64,000 bases of DNA, from assembly GCF_011386835.1 (NCBI RefSeq), contig NC_088791.1, forward strand, positions 31,780,998 to 31,844,997. Direction: 5' to 3'. Positions 25,501 to 40,500 of this stretch are shown piece after piece. The position numbers and the translations under genes are program-made. The DNA comes from Chrysemys picta bellii. Lineage: Eukaryota > Chordata > Testudines > Emydidae. Every line of letters begins with the position of its first letter. The first letter of the stretch is position 1. Under the pieces are notes generated by a model. It was not told where the DNA came from. It saw only the letters and a program-made list of their open reading frames with translations, and searched no databases.

Positions 25501-28500
25501 ATATTAACTTCATTTCAATCAAATATGGTATTATCAAAAAATGAAATTTTACCTATAGTTTAGAAAATCCCTGGCATTAATAAATTTGAACCAAAAAAAT
25601 GCCAAATGTAATCTCAATAATTATTTTCAGTGATGACTGAAATCATATGTTCCAGCATTATTTCATATTTAGAGAATATAAAGGTACATGCATATGTAAA
25701 CGGTTACAAATTTAACACAAAAAATATTTCACATTAATAAAGTGCTATTCTGTCCTGAACATAAACTATCTAAAAATGGCAGATTCTAACTCAACAGCCC
25801 AACTTCTTGTATGTGTTCAAATAGCCAGATCTGCTATTTCAAAAATAAGTTTTTACTATTTCTTTCTCCTGTTTGCACTGCAGAAACAACACAACAAAGA
25901 AAATGAGCTGGATGAAATTTCTGTGCAAGATCAATGGCAGAGCCATACTCAGACATATTTATCATTGCCCTTAATTGAGTTGCATCTGTGTACCTGAGGT
26001 TAGAATTTGTGCTGCAGAATCTTTATTGCTGCTGATTACGAACAAACTGGAAAGACCCAGCTTGACTTCTATATCCCAGGTTATGTGCAATGCTGTAACT
26101 CTGTTTAAGCCTCACTCACCTAGTCTCTCTAATATCCCAGGCTAAGCAGGTAGAAAATGCAGGTAGAAAATGTATTTTTGCTAGCAAAAAGCAAATTTCT
26201 CTAGTGCTCATTGAGAGACAAATATGAACTGGCAGTGTCAATTTTCAGAGTCTACTGCACTTTATGTGATCTTCTGGAAAAGTATAAAATGTAGACTTGT
26301 ACATATGACAGTGGGGAAGAAGGCTGGTAAGAGGAATGGTAGGAGGGACAAAAAGGAGGAATGCACAGGACTGGTAGTCAGAAAATATGGATTCTATTCC
26401 TAGCTTCACCATACATTTCCTGTATGGCATTGGAAAAATCGTTGCTGGTTCAGTGGATGGACAATACCTGATGCTCTCAAGTATCAGGGAATTTCATCTA
26501 ACAGAAAATGACAGTTTCCAATAGCTACTCACTCATATTTGTGGCAATAATGACAAAAGGTTTTAGGTACGTTTTCTTCATGTTCTGGGCCACATTGTTG
26601 AAATATTCCTCATAATGTTTCAGTAAGTGGGATGTGCCACCCTCTGTTCGCTGGATCTGCTCCCAGTGCTCCTTGGTGCTGGGGTCCAGAAGGGCACTAC
26701 CCACTTTAATGAGATTCTAGGAACAAAAATAAATATACACCTAAATGATTAGAATACCCAATAAAAGGCAACTGGGAGAGTTTAGCTGGGCTAGGTTTCA
26801 AGTGAGGAATATTGTAAATGATTTGCATTACTGCCTCAGATGAACGCACAATGAAACATTTTAAGGCATGTTCTGCTCCAGCCTTATCAAATAAATGCAC
26901 AACTTTTAGTTACCCACAGGTTGTTTTACTTATAAGAAATCCCTTCAAGCTTTTCATTAGCAACCTGCACAATGATCAGACACTACAAGAAAGGGTTTTT
27001 TTAAAGCAGGAAACCAATCAAGACAACTCAGAAACAGGGCTGGCCCTGGCTTTTTTGCCGCCCCAGGCGGGGAGCGCGGCAGGGAAGGGTGGCGAGCCGG
27101 GCTGCGGCCCCGCTCTCCCCGGCCGGCCGGAGCGCCGGGAGGAGGGCGGAGAGCCAGGCCAGGGCCCCGCTCTCCCTGACCGGCCGGAGCGCCGGGGGAG
27201 GGCAGCGAGCCCGGCCGCAGCCCCGCTCTCCCCGGGTGAGCGCTGCCCCCCTCCAGGTGCCGCCCCAAGCACATGCTTGGAGGGCTGGTGCCTGGAGCTG
27301 GCCCTGCTCAGAAAGAACACTTAAACATACTGGCTTTGCCTCTCACAGAGATGAGACAGGACAGGCAGAGACTGCTTGCTAACGAGATTAGGAAACACCC
27401 CTGGGGAAGTCAGATGAATAAGACCTGTTAAAAATCTAATTTTCTAACTGGAAGACATGGTGTCCTATCTTACAGAGTTTCATATTTGTTCAGAATCATC
27501 AAGGAATCTATGAATCAGTCCCTGTTTTTCATCTTGTTGGGGAACATACGTGGCAAGAACTAATCTTAATTTGTGATTACAAACTCATAATCCTGAAAGA
27601 AAATTGAAATTATATGTTGGGTGTTTTTCCATTTCTATGTTGTGTTAAAATAAAAATCTGTTAAAAAAAAAAGGCTCTTGGATAAACTTCTGCATATACA
27701 GCTCTTATTTAGGAGCCTAAACAAAATATTACAATGGAACCTTGAGACACAATAGAAAAACAAGTAAACAAAATAATACTGTATAAGGCTCAATTAAACA
27801 AGAACACTGAAATTCTTACAAGAAGCTCTTGGAGCAAATGTAGAAAACACTATTGTATGGTATCAAAAAACATAACATATGAGGATAAATTAGGATACAA
27901 TTATGGTAGGAATTAAATTACGCTCCACGAGGGCCTAGACTAACATGCCTATAATCATCCTCCTAAAAACATTCATTTGGCTGGCAGAGGGGAAAGATGC
28001 CTCTTAAGTATTGGTTTGAGATAACAAAAAGAACTGACAACATCTTTACAAAGGACCCATATATCACCTGGTTAGCTAAAGCCACACTGTAGCAGAGTAT
28101 GGTAGCAGCCTTGTGTACCAGGGCAGTCACCCCGCTCCGGCCCTGAAAGGTTAAAGGCCAGCCCTTGGAGAGGGCTGAGGCTGAGAGCCAATCATGAGCG
28201 GGCTTGAGGCAGCCAATCAGGGCCAGCCTGGGCCAGTACAGCATAAGAAGGGCTAAGGGAGGCACTGGGTCAGTCTCTCTCCAGCCTTGGAGGGAGAAGG
28301 GTCTAGCTGCCTGGGAACAGGGGGTACCTGATGCAGAGCAGTGCTGCGGAGCTCCAGTCTGGCAACTCCCCAGGTTGAGGCCTTGTTTAAGGCCTGAAGA
28401 GGTACCGGGGCTGAAGAGGTGTAGCCTGGGGATAGGCAGAGGCAGCTGGTCCTACCCTCTTGCCAGTGATGAGCGGCCATTACAGACTGCAGTCTGCCCC

Positions 28501-31500
28501 AGAGAACTGGGGCTAGGTGATGACTGGCAGTAGCCACTGAGGAAAGGTGGGTATAGAGGGTTGGGGGTTCCCCTGGGAGGGGACACCCAGAGTGTGGGGG
28601 TACTGCTGTGGCAGAACCCTGAGGTAAAGGGCACCGGGGTCCAGGAGGGACACGGGGGTCTGAGACAAGAGCAACACCGGCCAGCAGGAGGCACTCTGAG
28701 GGCTGGAAAAGAGCTAATTCCCGGACGACCAGCAGGAGGCGCCCCACTGGTGAGTGTCAAACTGCTACATCTTGTAATAGAACTCACCAATTTTCATGAC
28801 TGCTATTTGCATTACCCACTCTGCTGCGTTTTACAGTCTTCACTCAACAATGATCAGCAAACTTCTTCTGCCTTTCCTTACCGTTTCTCAGCCTAAACCA
28901 TATCATCTTCTCCATATGGGTTCTCGTTAAAGATGCATTAGATGTCCAAAACATACTTATTTTAATTCTTGATCTCCCCTAAAAATACTTAGGTAGCTAC
29001 TGAATATTATGGTGGGTATTTTAGTGCTATGTACATGAAAATATTTTAAATAAATGGAAGTCAAAATTTCAAAAGTAGATTATTTCTCTTCATTTTGTTC
29101 ACACTTTTATTTAACAAAACCCACTAAGTTCTTATGCATTTCCATCTCAGGGCTTGGGTGTGTAAATTCATCCAAATCCAGTGCCTGAAGCTACAAGTTT
29201 GTTGGCACAGTGTTTGCTTTAAGGAAGAAAAAAAGAATCTCTTAAAACCTGGAGAATCTAAAAAGTCAACTATTTCAAAAGTCTTTTTTACTATTTGTAA
29301 ACTGAATAACCTGAGATACTGAGAAATTTTCTACATCAGCGAGGAAACCACTTTGTTCCTAAACTGCATTGAACTCTCTATTTTTATAGGATTTTTTTTA
29401 GATTTGATACGCCATCATCAACAGATATTTGTCTGCAAATTAACACTAGCACAAACAGCCTACCAGTGCTCTTCTGTGGATAGAAAACCAGGAAAAGGAG
29501 TATTACTACAAAATACAAAATTGTCAGAAAAGTTTTTAAAGAATTCTGCAGGGGAGCTTTGGTCAAAATGCTACTTCAGTTCTAATGAAAACAAAATATA
29601 AAACTCCAGAGCCAGTAATAGGCCAGTTATAATTTTGTTTGTATTAGAAATGCATAAATAAAGGATTCTGATTGCGTATACATTTTCTGTAAGGGAATAG
29701 GTACACTGGAAATTATAGGCAAGGTATGATACAGATGTATATTTATTCATTTTTCACACTCCTCTAAAAGGATTTTTAAATCCAATGTGAGGACAACAGG
29801 ATAACCCACCTTCAGAGTTAATTCACCTTTGTGCATTTTATGTACTATATTGAAATGAAAGTTTGGTAATATCTGGCTGGTTTTCCATTGAACAGCGGAA
29901 TGTGATAAACAAAGTTATTTTACTCAATATTAGCACTTTCCCTCAATTACTTTCTAGTTTTGAGAATTCTGCTTTTTGGATGGTACTATCATGACCTTTA
30001 CCTATAGTCTCACTCCCTACATAGTCAAATTTAATTTCAAACTATTCAAAAGAAGGAATAATTTGTAAAAACAAATTAAATAACTCATTGGCACATTCAC
30101 TCCGTCTGGGTTTGAGGTGAACTCATGAATTTCTAAATGAACATATCAATGAGAACCTATGAGCACATCATATCTCTCTTACTTCATTGAATTCTGCATC
30201 TCTTGTCGCAGCTAGGTCAAACCCTTGCTGCTGGCTCTCATACTGCAGGACCCTGATCATGAGCAGGTATGCTGTCCTCAGATCATTCCCATACAAGGAG
30301 TTGGTGTACTTGGTGGCATTCTGCAGCACTTTAGCAATCTGTATGGATTTGTCTCCATCTAGTTTGGTCTCATTGAGATGTAGTTTTTCATTCTGAAGTG
30401 GAAAGGAGAAAAAATAAGAGAAAACAATTTAGCAACAGTCTTAGTTCAGTCATTCCAGTAACAAAGACACTGTTGCTTTCCATCATCTAGAGATTTATGG
30501 GACAGAGGAATCATCTGATCCAAACAGAGATACTACTGGGAAAGAAGGGGAGAGGACATTGCATGACTGTCAGAGAAGGGAAAAGGTTCTAAAGGGAAAT
30601 GCAGGGTCTGAAAGTTTACACGGCTGGCAGATGGAGCCTGGTGGTGTCAAGTTGGAGACTGGCATTGTCTGAGATGATGAGCATTAGAAGCAGGAACTAG
30701 AGAAGATAACAGGGGTTGGGGATTTTATTTAGTATGTACATTAACATCATGTGGGTTTTCCAGCATGCAAGACATAATTTGCCAAAGATGAGCATTTAAA
30801 AACAGGATGACACATCTCCAAGGGCCTTTACCAACAAACAATTACTAAAACTCATCGGAAATTCTAATAAATCCCCAGGAAAACGTTGGGCCAGATATTC
30901 AGTTGTTGTAAATCAGTGTTCTTCCACTGAAGTCAATGTATTAATCAAGTGTGACTGGGGGCCACAATGAATGTCTCCATATTTGGACACTGATGTAAGC
31001 AAATACGACTATAGTCCTACTGGCCGTCACCGTATTTGGGAAGCTATATGTCTATTCATTTCTTCATGTATGTCCATAATGTATAGATGCTACTGTGTAT
31101 TGGACAGGTCAATAAGACTCTGGGCTGCTAGGAATAAGGAAACATTTCCTACCATGATTTTAAGATCCACAAAGCTAACGGTGGTACAGTTAAAAAGCTC
31201 AGGAGGGAGCCAGCCTTTCTCACTATTACAGTGCCGAACTGCATTCCCTGAAGAAAACAAAACAAAGGATTAACAAGGCCTACAATAGTTCTGCACAAAT
31301 CAATATAGAATTTGTTAGAAAATTAGCTTTTTACTTTCAAATCTCTTAAAGAAAAGCACGTATTTCACCTTGCAAACTAGTATTCCTCAGCCTCAGGGAA
31401 GTTACACAGTTTGTTGTTGTTCATGAATAGATTTCTCCAGCAATGGTCTATGTTAGCCTCCAGATATCTGTCTAAACCTGTCTCATGCTAGTTGCCAAAG

Positions 31501-34500
31501 CATCCTCTGATGAATTAAGCAACTGTGAATCTAAGAAAGATTGTGCAATTCCTAAACACCAAAGATGAGAGAAACATCTATCCTACATAGGTGAGAGTTC
31601 ATTCAGGTGGGTCTCTTGGATAAATGCTAGCTGCGCTTCACAACATGTGAGCACTGTAAATGTTACAGGTAAGCACATTTTCATAGTAAACACTTTAGCA
31701 ACAAGTGTAAATTCTTTTTTTCATTTAGACTTGTTTGCAAGCAGCTTTCTACTTCATTTAATTTATTCATTATTTGAAATTATTTGCCAACTAATTTCTA
31801 CAGATGCTTCTTGGTTTGTAGATTCCTTGTGAACAGCTGATTACGGGTATTCATTTTTCAAAATTTTAGCTATGTTTGTTATCTCTGATTGGATACAAAA
31901 TCTCATGATATTGTTTCTGTTCCCTGACTGGCTGTGATCTAGGCTCAGGTTTCCAGTTCAAATATCCACATTTGCAAGTACAAAATGTGCTTTCTGCCAA
32001 TGTTCTGGAATGTTCACTTAAAATTTGCTATTTCCACAGACATCTCTGCCTGTTCTCTCATTTGCTAGAATACACACATAAACAATCAGAAGAGGAGTGC
32101 AAATATCATTGATGAAAATGTATTTTATGCAAAAAATTTATATTAGTTGAAAATTGAAATAAAGTTAGTTAAAAAAATAAATGTACTCTCCCACCACCCC
32201 CTGGAAGTTCTCAGAACTGGAGACTCAAGGGCAACCAATATTCCTCAAACATATGGAGTCAATGCTGATACTCCATGGTGCTACTTTTAAAAGTTATATA
32301 ATCATTTACAGTTCATTCCACTTGGACAATGATAACAACAGATAAGAGTTGGCAAGTGTAGAAATGAGATAAGTAGTTACAGAGATTTCATTTCCCACAA
32401 AAAACATTCTCCACAAGCTATGTGAAAATCATCTTATTTTAGTCCATTGTTGTAGTCTTCAGTGAAACACTCATATTAACAGCTGCTACTGTTTGCTGTC
32501 CAAGATCCTTTCTTTATCCCTATTCTCTTCATCAATAATACTTATTTAAGAAAAAAGCTCATTCTCCAAATATACAATGAATTTCAATAACAGAAACTTG
32601 CTTGGAAAGGTGCACTAGAATATTGTCTAATTTTCGTATTAGATTGTCCTTCACTTGTCTCCTTCATCCCACACACATACACTTTTGTCTCATGTGATCC
32701 ACCCCATTAGATATAAAGGATAATAGTCATAACAAAATTGTGGAAGCACAGATGTGTCCATTATAATCAATGTTTTATTTAGAAACACTAAGGCAGCCCA
32801 AACCTGCAGCTGCTGCTACTCATACAGAAGGAGAAGTCATGCTTACATTCTTGATAAAATGCAATTATCAGGAATCTAAAATGCTGCATAAAAGTAAAGT
32901 GCTTGATGGAAACTTTTAGCTACATTGTACCTCTGAAGTTCTATTAGCAGAAATTTAGTAAAGCAAATACCATATAAATAGTACTCCACATTTTATCCCT
33001 GTCTCCATGAGTTATATCACTAAAGGTCATGTGTAATCCATTATGCGCTGAAAACAAAACATAATAATTACTTTATAGAGTGAATGGAAAGTGAAACATT
33101 TGACTGTGCTCATTTACAGATATCGTTTTAGACTCTTTTCCATATTACATTCACTTGTTTATTTATCTACTGCATTTTAATATTCTGCCTTTCATTTGTT
33201 AACCTGAATGTGCTTTAATTAATTCTTGATATGGAAGTTATACCCAGATAAATCCTTCAGCTTGTGACAACCACAAGCTACATTGTAATCTCTAGACTTT
33301 TAAAATAAATTCTTCTCTATGTATACACGTTTTTTCACTCTCATTTTTTCCCAAACCACAGCTTCAGATAAAAATGTTAATGTTCTACCCAGGCAACTTA
33401 CCCACTGATCCCTTGGGACATGGCACAGCAGCTGGCTGTCCAAACTTAGTCTGTGGCCACCAAATGCCAGCTTCAAATGCTTTGGGACACCCATTGTAAA
33501 TCACTGTGACAGGAAAAAGAAATAATGCAATTTTTCTAGCAATGTAAAGTTAGGGAACTAATAGTAAGAAAGGCTTTCCCTGCACTTAGAACCTTACTGG
33601 GAATCTCCAACAGCTTCCATAGGGAACCATTTATAGTTGTTCTCTTTTGAAAACCAGTGTTCTCCAACCTTTAACCTGAGCGCTATTCAATTGTGCAATC
33701 AAAGACATATATGCCAAGGAAGGGTCATTATTAATTTGGGACTCTGGATGTCACACCATACACACTCTATCTTTAGCTACTTTTCTGGGTGTGAATTTCC
33801 ACTTCACTTTACCCTGACACAGCTGTGAGACCAAGAACCAACCGCCTGAGTGGGAAGGTAAAATATACAAATCATTTGAAACCATTGTCAATGTGGCTTC
33901 ATGGGTGGCCAGCAGAGGGCACCCTAAGAATGGTGCAATCATCTCCTCCTACACAGACTCCTTCACACAACCGATCTTAACAGGCATAGGGAACAGGAGG
34001 TGTTAGGGACTTCTTGCACAGCATCACAATTTGAGGTTATTATGATGCTATCAGACTGATTCATGTATCTATGTCTCAGAAATAACAGGACAAGAAGGTT
34101 TTGCTTTTTTCTTAACTAGCACTTTCCACATTTGGAATAAATTAGATAAAATATTAGTCTCAATTAATTCTCTTCTATTTCTTTAAGTAATAACACTTAA
34201 TAACATTTAAAGTAATAACATTTTAAAAAAATGTTAGAAGCAGTTGATGGCTGAAATGTATGGTACCTTCACAGCCCTGAATGGTAACCTCAGCAAAAGG
34301 GTTGTCGCAACGGTTACACTGTCGCCCAATCACCCCAGGTTTACAAGGACACTGTCCTGTCTCCATGTCACAGGAGCGAGTATGAGAACCAGAAGGGAAG
34401 CAGTCACATGGATAACAGGTGTCACTGCTTTGTGGCCTGTAGTAGTTTGTCTGGAAAAATAAAGAGATAGACACACAATATTTTAATTCTGCCATATTTC

Positions 34501-37500
34501 TTATAACCCTTTATTAATTATATTTTTTAAGTTCTTCCTGGATGGCTTGTGAGTCTGAAAAGAAGAATTAATGAGTGCCCAGACACTATGATGTTGGGGG
34601 CTTTAAAAGTGCACAGATGAAGAGGTTACTTATTTACACAGTAACTTGAGTTCTTTGAGATGTTTTTCCCCTATGGGTGCTTCACTATAGGATGTTCATG
34701 TATCTGTGCACCCTTAGCCAGAGACTGTAAAGCAGGGACTGTGGGCCTGCATCTATACAGAGCAGTTCCTCATGCTCCCACAGGAGGGCATAGGAGGGAG
34801 GCGCGGACCTGCCACCACTCAGTTCCTTCTCAACTGTGTAGCCAGAGACTTTGCAGCAGAGGGGAAGGAGGGCGGGAGGTGGAGCACCTAAAGGGGACAG
34901 AACATCTTGAAGAACTCAAGTTACTGTACAAGTATCCGCTCCTTCTTCTTCATGTATATGGCCCTGTGAGTGCCCCCCACCAGGGGAGGCTCCCAACCAG
35001 TAAATCAACATACAGGTGGGCGCTGATGAGGCAAATCCAAGACAGTTCGAAACACCGCATCACCAGAGGTAGCATCAGCCCTGGGAGCAGATAAAATGGC
35101 ATACTGCTTCACAAACATGAGCGCAGATCTGCAGATTTCTGCTATGTAACATCTTTCAGGAGGGCTATAGGTAAGGACTGAGCCCTAGTGGAATGTGCTG
35201 TCACTCTGTGAGGGGATTGTATTCCAGCAGTCTCCTAGCACGTTAAGATGCAATCGAGAGCCACTTCGACTGTCTTTGTGGGAAAATGGCTGTCCCATCA
35301 CTCTTTCAGCAAAGGATTCAAAGAGTCTGGAAGAGATCCTAAAGGTCTTGGTCCTGTCTAAGTAGAAGGCGAGAGCCCTTCTGGTATCTAGTGTGTGTAG
35401 GCTAGATTCCTTTCTGGAAGCAGGAGGCTTTGGATAGAACACTGATAGATGGACTTCCTGATTAACAAGGTATTCCAAAGAGACCATAGGGAGGAAGCGA
35501 GGCTGAGGAATTAGTGTGACCATGTCTCTGTAGGAGGTAATGAATGGTGGGTCTGCCATGGGCACACTAAGTTCTCCCATTCATCTAGCTGAAGCGATGG
35601 CTATAAGGAATGAGGGCTTGAGGGAGAGGTGGAGGAGAGAACAGGTAGCCATTGGTTCAAAGGGAGGGTGGGGGCATTCCTTAAGGCACAAAGAACAAAA
35701 CTAAGGTCCCATGGAGGAGCAGGGTTTCGTAAAGAGGGAAACAAGTTGTGTGTCAGCTGTTGAGGAATCTGGTTGTGATAGAATGGGAAAAAACTGAGAA
35801 GCCCCCAGTGGGTGACTGGAAGGCTGGGATAGCTGCCAGGTGTATTCTGACTGAGCTCACTGACAGACCCTGAATCTTTAAGTCTAAAAGGCAGTCTAGA
35901 ATCTCGGAGAATGGAATTTCTGATGCTTGAGACGAGTGAAGAGAACACTTGGAATAGAAACGTTTCCACTTCTGGAGGTAAGTTTTGTGAGTAGTAGGTT
36001 TCCTGATAGATAGGCATACTGACTGGACGTTATCTGAACAGGTAAGCTCCATGCTAGAGAACAATCTAGGAGCAATGCCTTCAGATTCGAAGATGAGAGG
36101 TTAGGATGGTTCAAGGTGCCCAACTTCTGTTACAAGAGATCCTCCTGGAGAGGAAGGCGGAGAGGCATTGCCATTGTGAGGTGATGGAGATTCGAGAATC
36201 GCACCCGTCTCGGCCATGATAGCGCTCTGAGGGTAACATTGGCTTTTTTCCTGTCTCAGTTTGAGCAAGGTCTTGAGAATTAGAGGTAGAGGCGGGAAAG
36301 CATATCGCAGGGTGCAGGGCCACAGTGTTATTAGACCACCAGCCAATGAATTGTGGCCACATCCTTCCTAGGTGCAGAAAAGGCAACATTTCGCACTGGT
36401 TTGGCAGATGCTGTGGAAGACAGAACCATTGAGCTCCCATTCATGGTCCTGATGGACGTTCTTGCTTAGGGATTCTGAAGTTGTATTCTGGAGACCTGGT
36501 AGATAAACCGCCAAGATTTCTATCTGATGTGAAATGTACCAATTCCTCAGTTTTAGCGATTCTATGCATAAGGACTGGGATCTTGCTCCACCTTGTTGGC
36601 TTATAATACATTGCTGCCCTGTTATCCAGCATTATCCTGATGGAGTGGCCTTGTACGTTGTTAAAGAAATGCTGATACACCCAGTGGACTGCTCTCAGTT
36701 CTAGAAAGTTGATGTGAAGTGTTATCTCTTGTGTGGACCACTTGCCCTGAGTGTGGCCCCCTGGAGGTGGGCCCTCCAGGTGTCCATCGTGAGGGTTTTT
36801 GAGGATGGAGGGTGTGTGAACGGGGTTCCCCTGCAGACTTTCAGTGGGTCCTTCTGCCACGGGAGAGAGTCCAGAACTTTCAGAGGTGCTATTAGGTGTT
36901 TGGAGAGACTGTGCCTGTTTGGGGTGTACACAGTCCTCAGCCACGTCTGAAAGCACCTGAGGTGTGACAACCAAGGAGTTATGTGGCCCAAGAGTTTTAA
37001 GCAGGTCCTTGCAGTTTGTGGGCTATATTGTATTGTTGCGATTAGATTGGACATAGTCCAGCCTCTCCTTGGGCAGGTAGGCTCTCACACTTAGGGAACC
37101 CAGAGAGGCTTCAATTAAATCTTTCCTCTGGACTAGAGTCAGTGTAGACCTCTTCCAATTGATAGAGAGACCCAGGAACTGGTATAGGGCTAATGCCTTG
37201 AGGGTTGCTGGCTGAACTTCTAGAGCTGACTGACCCTTAAGGAGCCAATCGTCCACATACGGAAATACTGCAATGCCCCACGGACATAAGGAGTCTGCTA
37301 CTGCTGAGAGGATCTTGGTAAAGACCCTTGGGGCTGTGGAGAACCTGAAGGGGAGAACTCGACACTGGCAATTATCTGAGCCTATTATGAAATGTAGGAA
37401 ACGTGTTTACCACCAGAGAATTAGGGTCAGGATGGGAGAAGTATTCCATTCTATGGACTGGAATATATTTATTATCTGTCTACCTACAGATGGGAGGAAT

Positions 37501-40500
37501 AGTGGCAGGTGTTTGCCAGAAAGAATGTACAGGCCTCTTCTAGTGGGATCTAGAGGGATTTCACCACACATTTCACTAGACCTTGGGAGGCCATAAAGTC
37601 ATCAGCATACAAGGATAGTGGCGGCATTATAACCTCATCCAGGGAGGAGGAGGACTTGAATATTATTATCACTGCTAATAAATATGGGAAATAGTTTGTT
37701 AACTTTTGTCTCTATTGTAACTGATATAGCTGATGACATTGCTTAACATCATCAGTGTTTCCTTCTAATATCCAGGAGCGCCTTTTCCTTCGTTCTATTA
37801 TACTTTTCTCTTCATTTAAGCCTAATTGAAAAAAATGATATTGGCCATCAACCTCTTAAAGAAGCAGGGATACTAATAATTTATAAGGTACAACTAACTG
37901 TATAAATAGTAGGTCACTATATGGCAAAACGCCACGGGATCCTGAACATGAAAGCTCTATATGGGGAGAGCTCCCAGTGAAGTCCATGGGAGGTCTGCAT
38001 GCAGAGTACTTGCAGCATCTGGCCATGGTTTGCAAAAATGAGTGTAACTTACATGCCAAAAGATGATCTTGCTTCATCTTACATAAGTCAGTTAATTGTT
38101 TCTTCAGCTCCACCCTCCTTCTGACACCCTCCTTCTGCCTTATGGTATGAAAGTTACTCTCACTCGCATACCCACAGAATATCCAGCAGGCAGAAAATAC
38201 ACTGCTTCACTTTTACACTTACATACTGGTGACTCAAAGCCTGGCCAATTTACATCATTACTGTTAATGTTGAATTTTCTATCACGTAATCATGTAGGGC
38301 CTGATCCCAGCTCTGCTGAGTTTACGTTCAGCACAGAGGGGTAATATGGAGAGCCACCTGTCTGTCTCCTGATCTTAAGGTCAAACTTTGCTCTTACATA
38401 TACATGATTTCAGTAAGGCTTTTGACGCAGTCAAATGTGACATTCTCACAAGCAAACTTGGGAAACATGATCTGGATGAAAGTACAACAAAGTGGGTGTG
38501 TAACTGGATGAAAAACCAAACAGAAAGAAAAGCTTTCAAGTTTACACAGAACTCTTCTTCAGATCTAGGCCAGACCAGACCCAAAGAATAGCACTGTGTA
38601 AGCTCGAAAGCTTGTCTCTTTCACCAACAGAAGTTGGTCCAATAAAATATATTACCTCACCCAACCTGTCTCTTTGAGAGTGGGGTCATATTCTGATCTT
38701 ATGAAGACCATTATAAAACAGAGGATCAGAATCTGGCTCCTTATTCTCTCCTTTGCTTGCAATAATATAGTTAGTAATGAAAATAAGGAAAGAAGAGCTA
38801 CATTATATGGTTAAAATGAAGGACTAATATCAGAAAAATATATGATTCCCTATGCAAAATAATTATGTTCTATATGATACAAAACACAATTGTACAGGAA
38901 TGTATATTTTACATTGCAGTTATCCAACTAATTATGTTTTAACTTGAATATTTCCACTAAACAGAAATTCTTTTGCTTACCTTACACTGACACTCTCCAT
39001 TAGTCTTATTGCAGTCAGGATCAAATCCTTTACTGATCTCACAATTACATGGACCACAAATGGGATTTCCCCACCAGCCTCTGGGACAAGGCAAGTCAAT
39101 TCTACAGAATAAAAGAAAATAGAAAGGAGGCTCTTTTAAGTTCACTTCTGAAGGGAAAAAAGGCATTGGGCCAAAATTTGCTCACAGTTACATTACTGAG
39201 AGTATAATTTGCCCCAGTGCCGTTGCCACAATTCAGCACATACAATAAAAAATAGAAACAGCTTTTGTTCTGCAGGATCATTTCTCAAACTGGCATTGAG
39301 TCCAGCTCCTCTCTCTTCAGTCTCTGATAGACAACACTCCTGATTCTGGGCATCTTCTCCCTGCTGCTTATTTATGGCAAGACAAGCTGCTTTCAGTGCA
39401 TTTCAGAGAGCAGGTTGAATTCTGTTATTCCCCACAATTGCAGGGCTAGTATTCTTATGTATTTTTATGAGTAAAATGTAAATGATGAGTGCTAAAGGAT
39501 TATTACAGGAGTCTGTGTAAGTGATGCCAATTGGAATATCTGCCTTTCTGGACCAGACAATGCGGCTGGTTTTGGAAACACTGCAACCAATATGTGTAGC
39601 TGTACAATGCAACAACAGAGAGGGTCCAGGTTGCAGTTTCCAAGAGGACTGATGCAGCAGATGAAAACACTCCTAAGTGACACACAAAAGGGGACAAACA
39701 TAGTTCATTACATGAGACTTTCCACTTTCCATGGACTTTATGAATTACCCATATTGCACTCAAATGGGACAATAGATCAGAAAGTGTTAGGTTGCTGTTT
39801 GCCTCTCCATGGCCAGCTGGCTCCTTACCAGAGGGAAGGGGTAGGATACCAAGGAGCCCCTGTTCTGTAGAACTCTTAAGTTCTACAGGAACAGAGCTGA
39901 ACTCTTGCTGTGCTTAGGAGCTCTGCAGGACAAGGGATCTGCCAACCTTTATTGTTATCAGCTCTCAAATGACAAGGGGAATTTTTGTTGAAACAAAAAA
40001 GGGGGGCCATTGCCTTATACTCATGGAAGGAATAGAGGAACTGGGAAAGATCAAGACATTGAACAGTAAAAATAATTCTCTTACTTGCTCTCACAGTACT
40101 GCCCATAATAGCTTTGTCCACATTCACAGGTGTACCCATGGGATGAGCTAGGTTTACGGACACAGGTGGAGACATGCTCACATGGGTTCAGGTTACACAC
40201 ATCAACACAGTCTCTCCCAAAGTACCCTGGGGAGACAAGGTTATAAGATTACAGCATCCACTGTAATTTACGATGTGCATGTCTTAGAAAGACCGTTTAT
40301 TTTAAGCTTATACACTAATAACACATTGTGGATAATCAGTAGATTTCCCCAGAGATACTGTCAAGAAAGATACCTTTTTTTCCCCTCGCAGTAAAAAGGT
40401 AACAAGCTATACTTTACAACAGTTTGCAAAAACACCTTGGGTGCCCTTGGATCAATAGCTTCTGATTGTTTGCTCAGGTCATGCATTACAAATAGCTCTA

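Larger units (their letters stand above)
34624..37660 (-). mobile_element. DIRS-like tyrosine-recombinase retroelement, copy 2 (defective)
   Basis: About 3 kb on the minus strand in the intron between the two laminin-EGF exons. It has a hairpin end at 34624-34934. Reading from the right: a short gag-like tail (37660-37560), an RT palm segment, RNase H (about 36900-36440) and the tyrosine recombinase (about 36120-35040). The right terminal repeat and most of gag are missing and the RT is 5'-truncated. Unlike copy 1 it keeps RNase H and the recombinase N-terminal half. Confidence 0.83.

Noticed and set aside
26818..27324. 168-codon plus-strand frame with Gly/Pro/Arg-rich tail
   Set aside because: The tail is the CpG-rich MITE; the composition explains the lack of stops.
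28253..28747. 164-codon minus-strand frame
   Set aside because: Pro/Ser-rich translation of an LTR-like repeat in the antisense direction; no recognisable domain.
33300..33494. Minus-strand frame over the HRM exon as the exon's reading
   Set aside because: It is in the wrong phase; the correct phase gives the conserved HRM peptide and matches both neighbours.
34660..35094. 144-codon plus-strand frame
   Set aside because: Covers the hairpin end of DIRS copy 2, antisense to the element.
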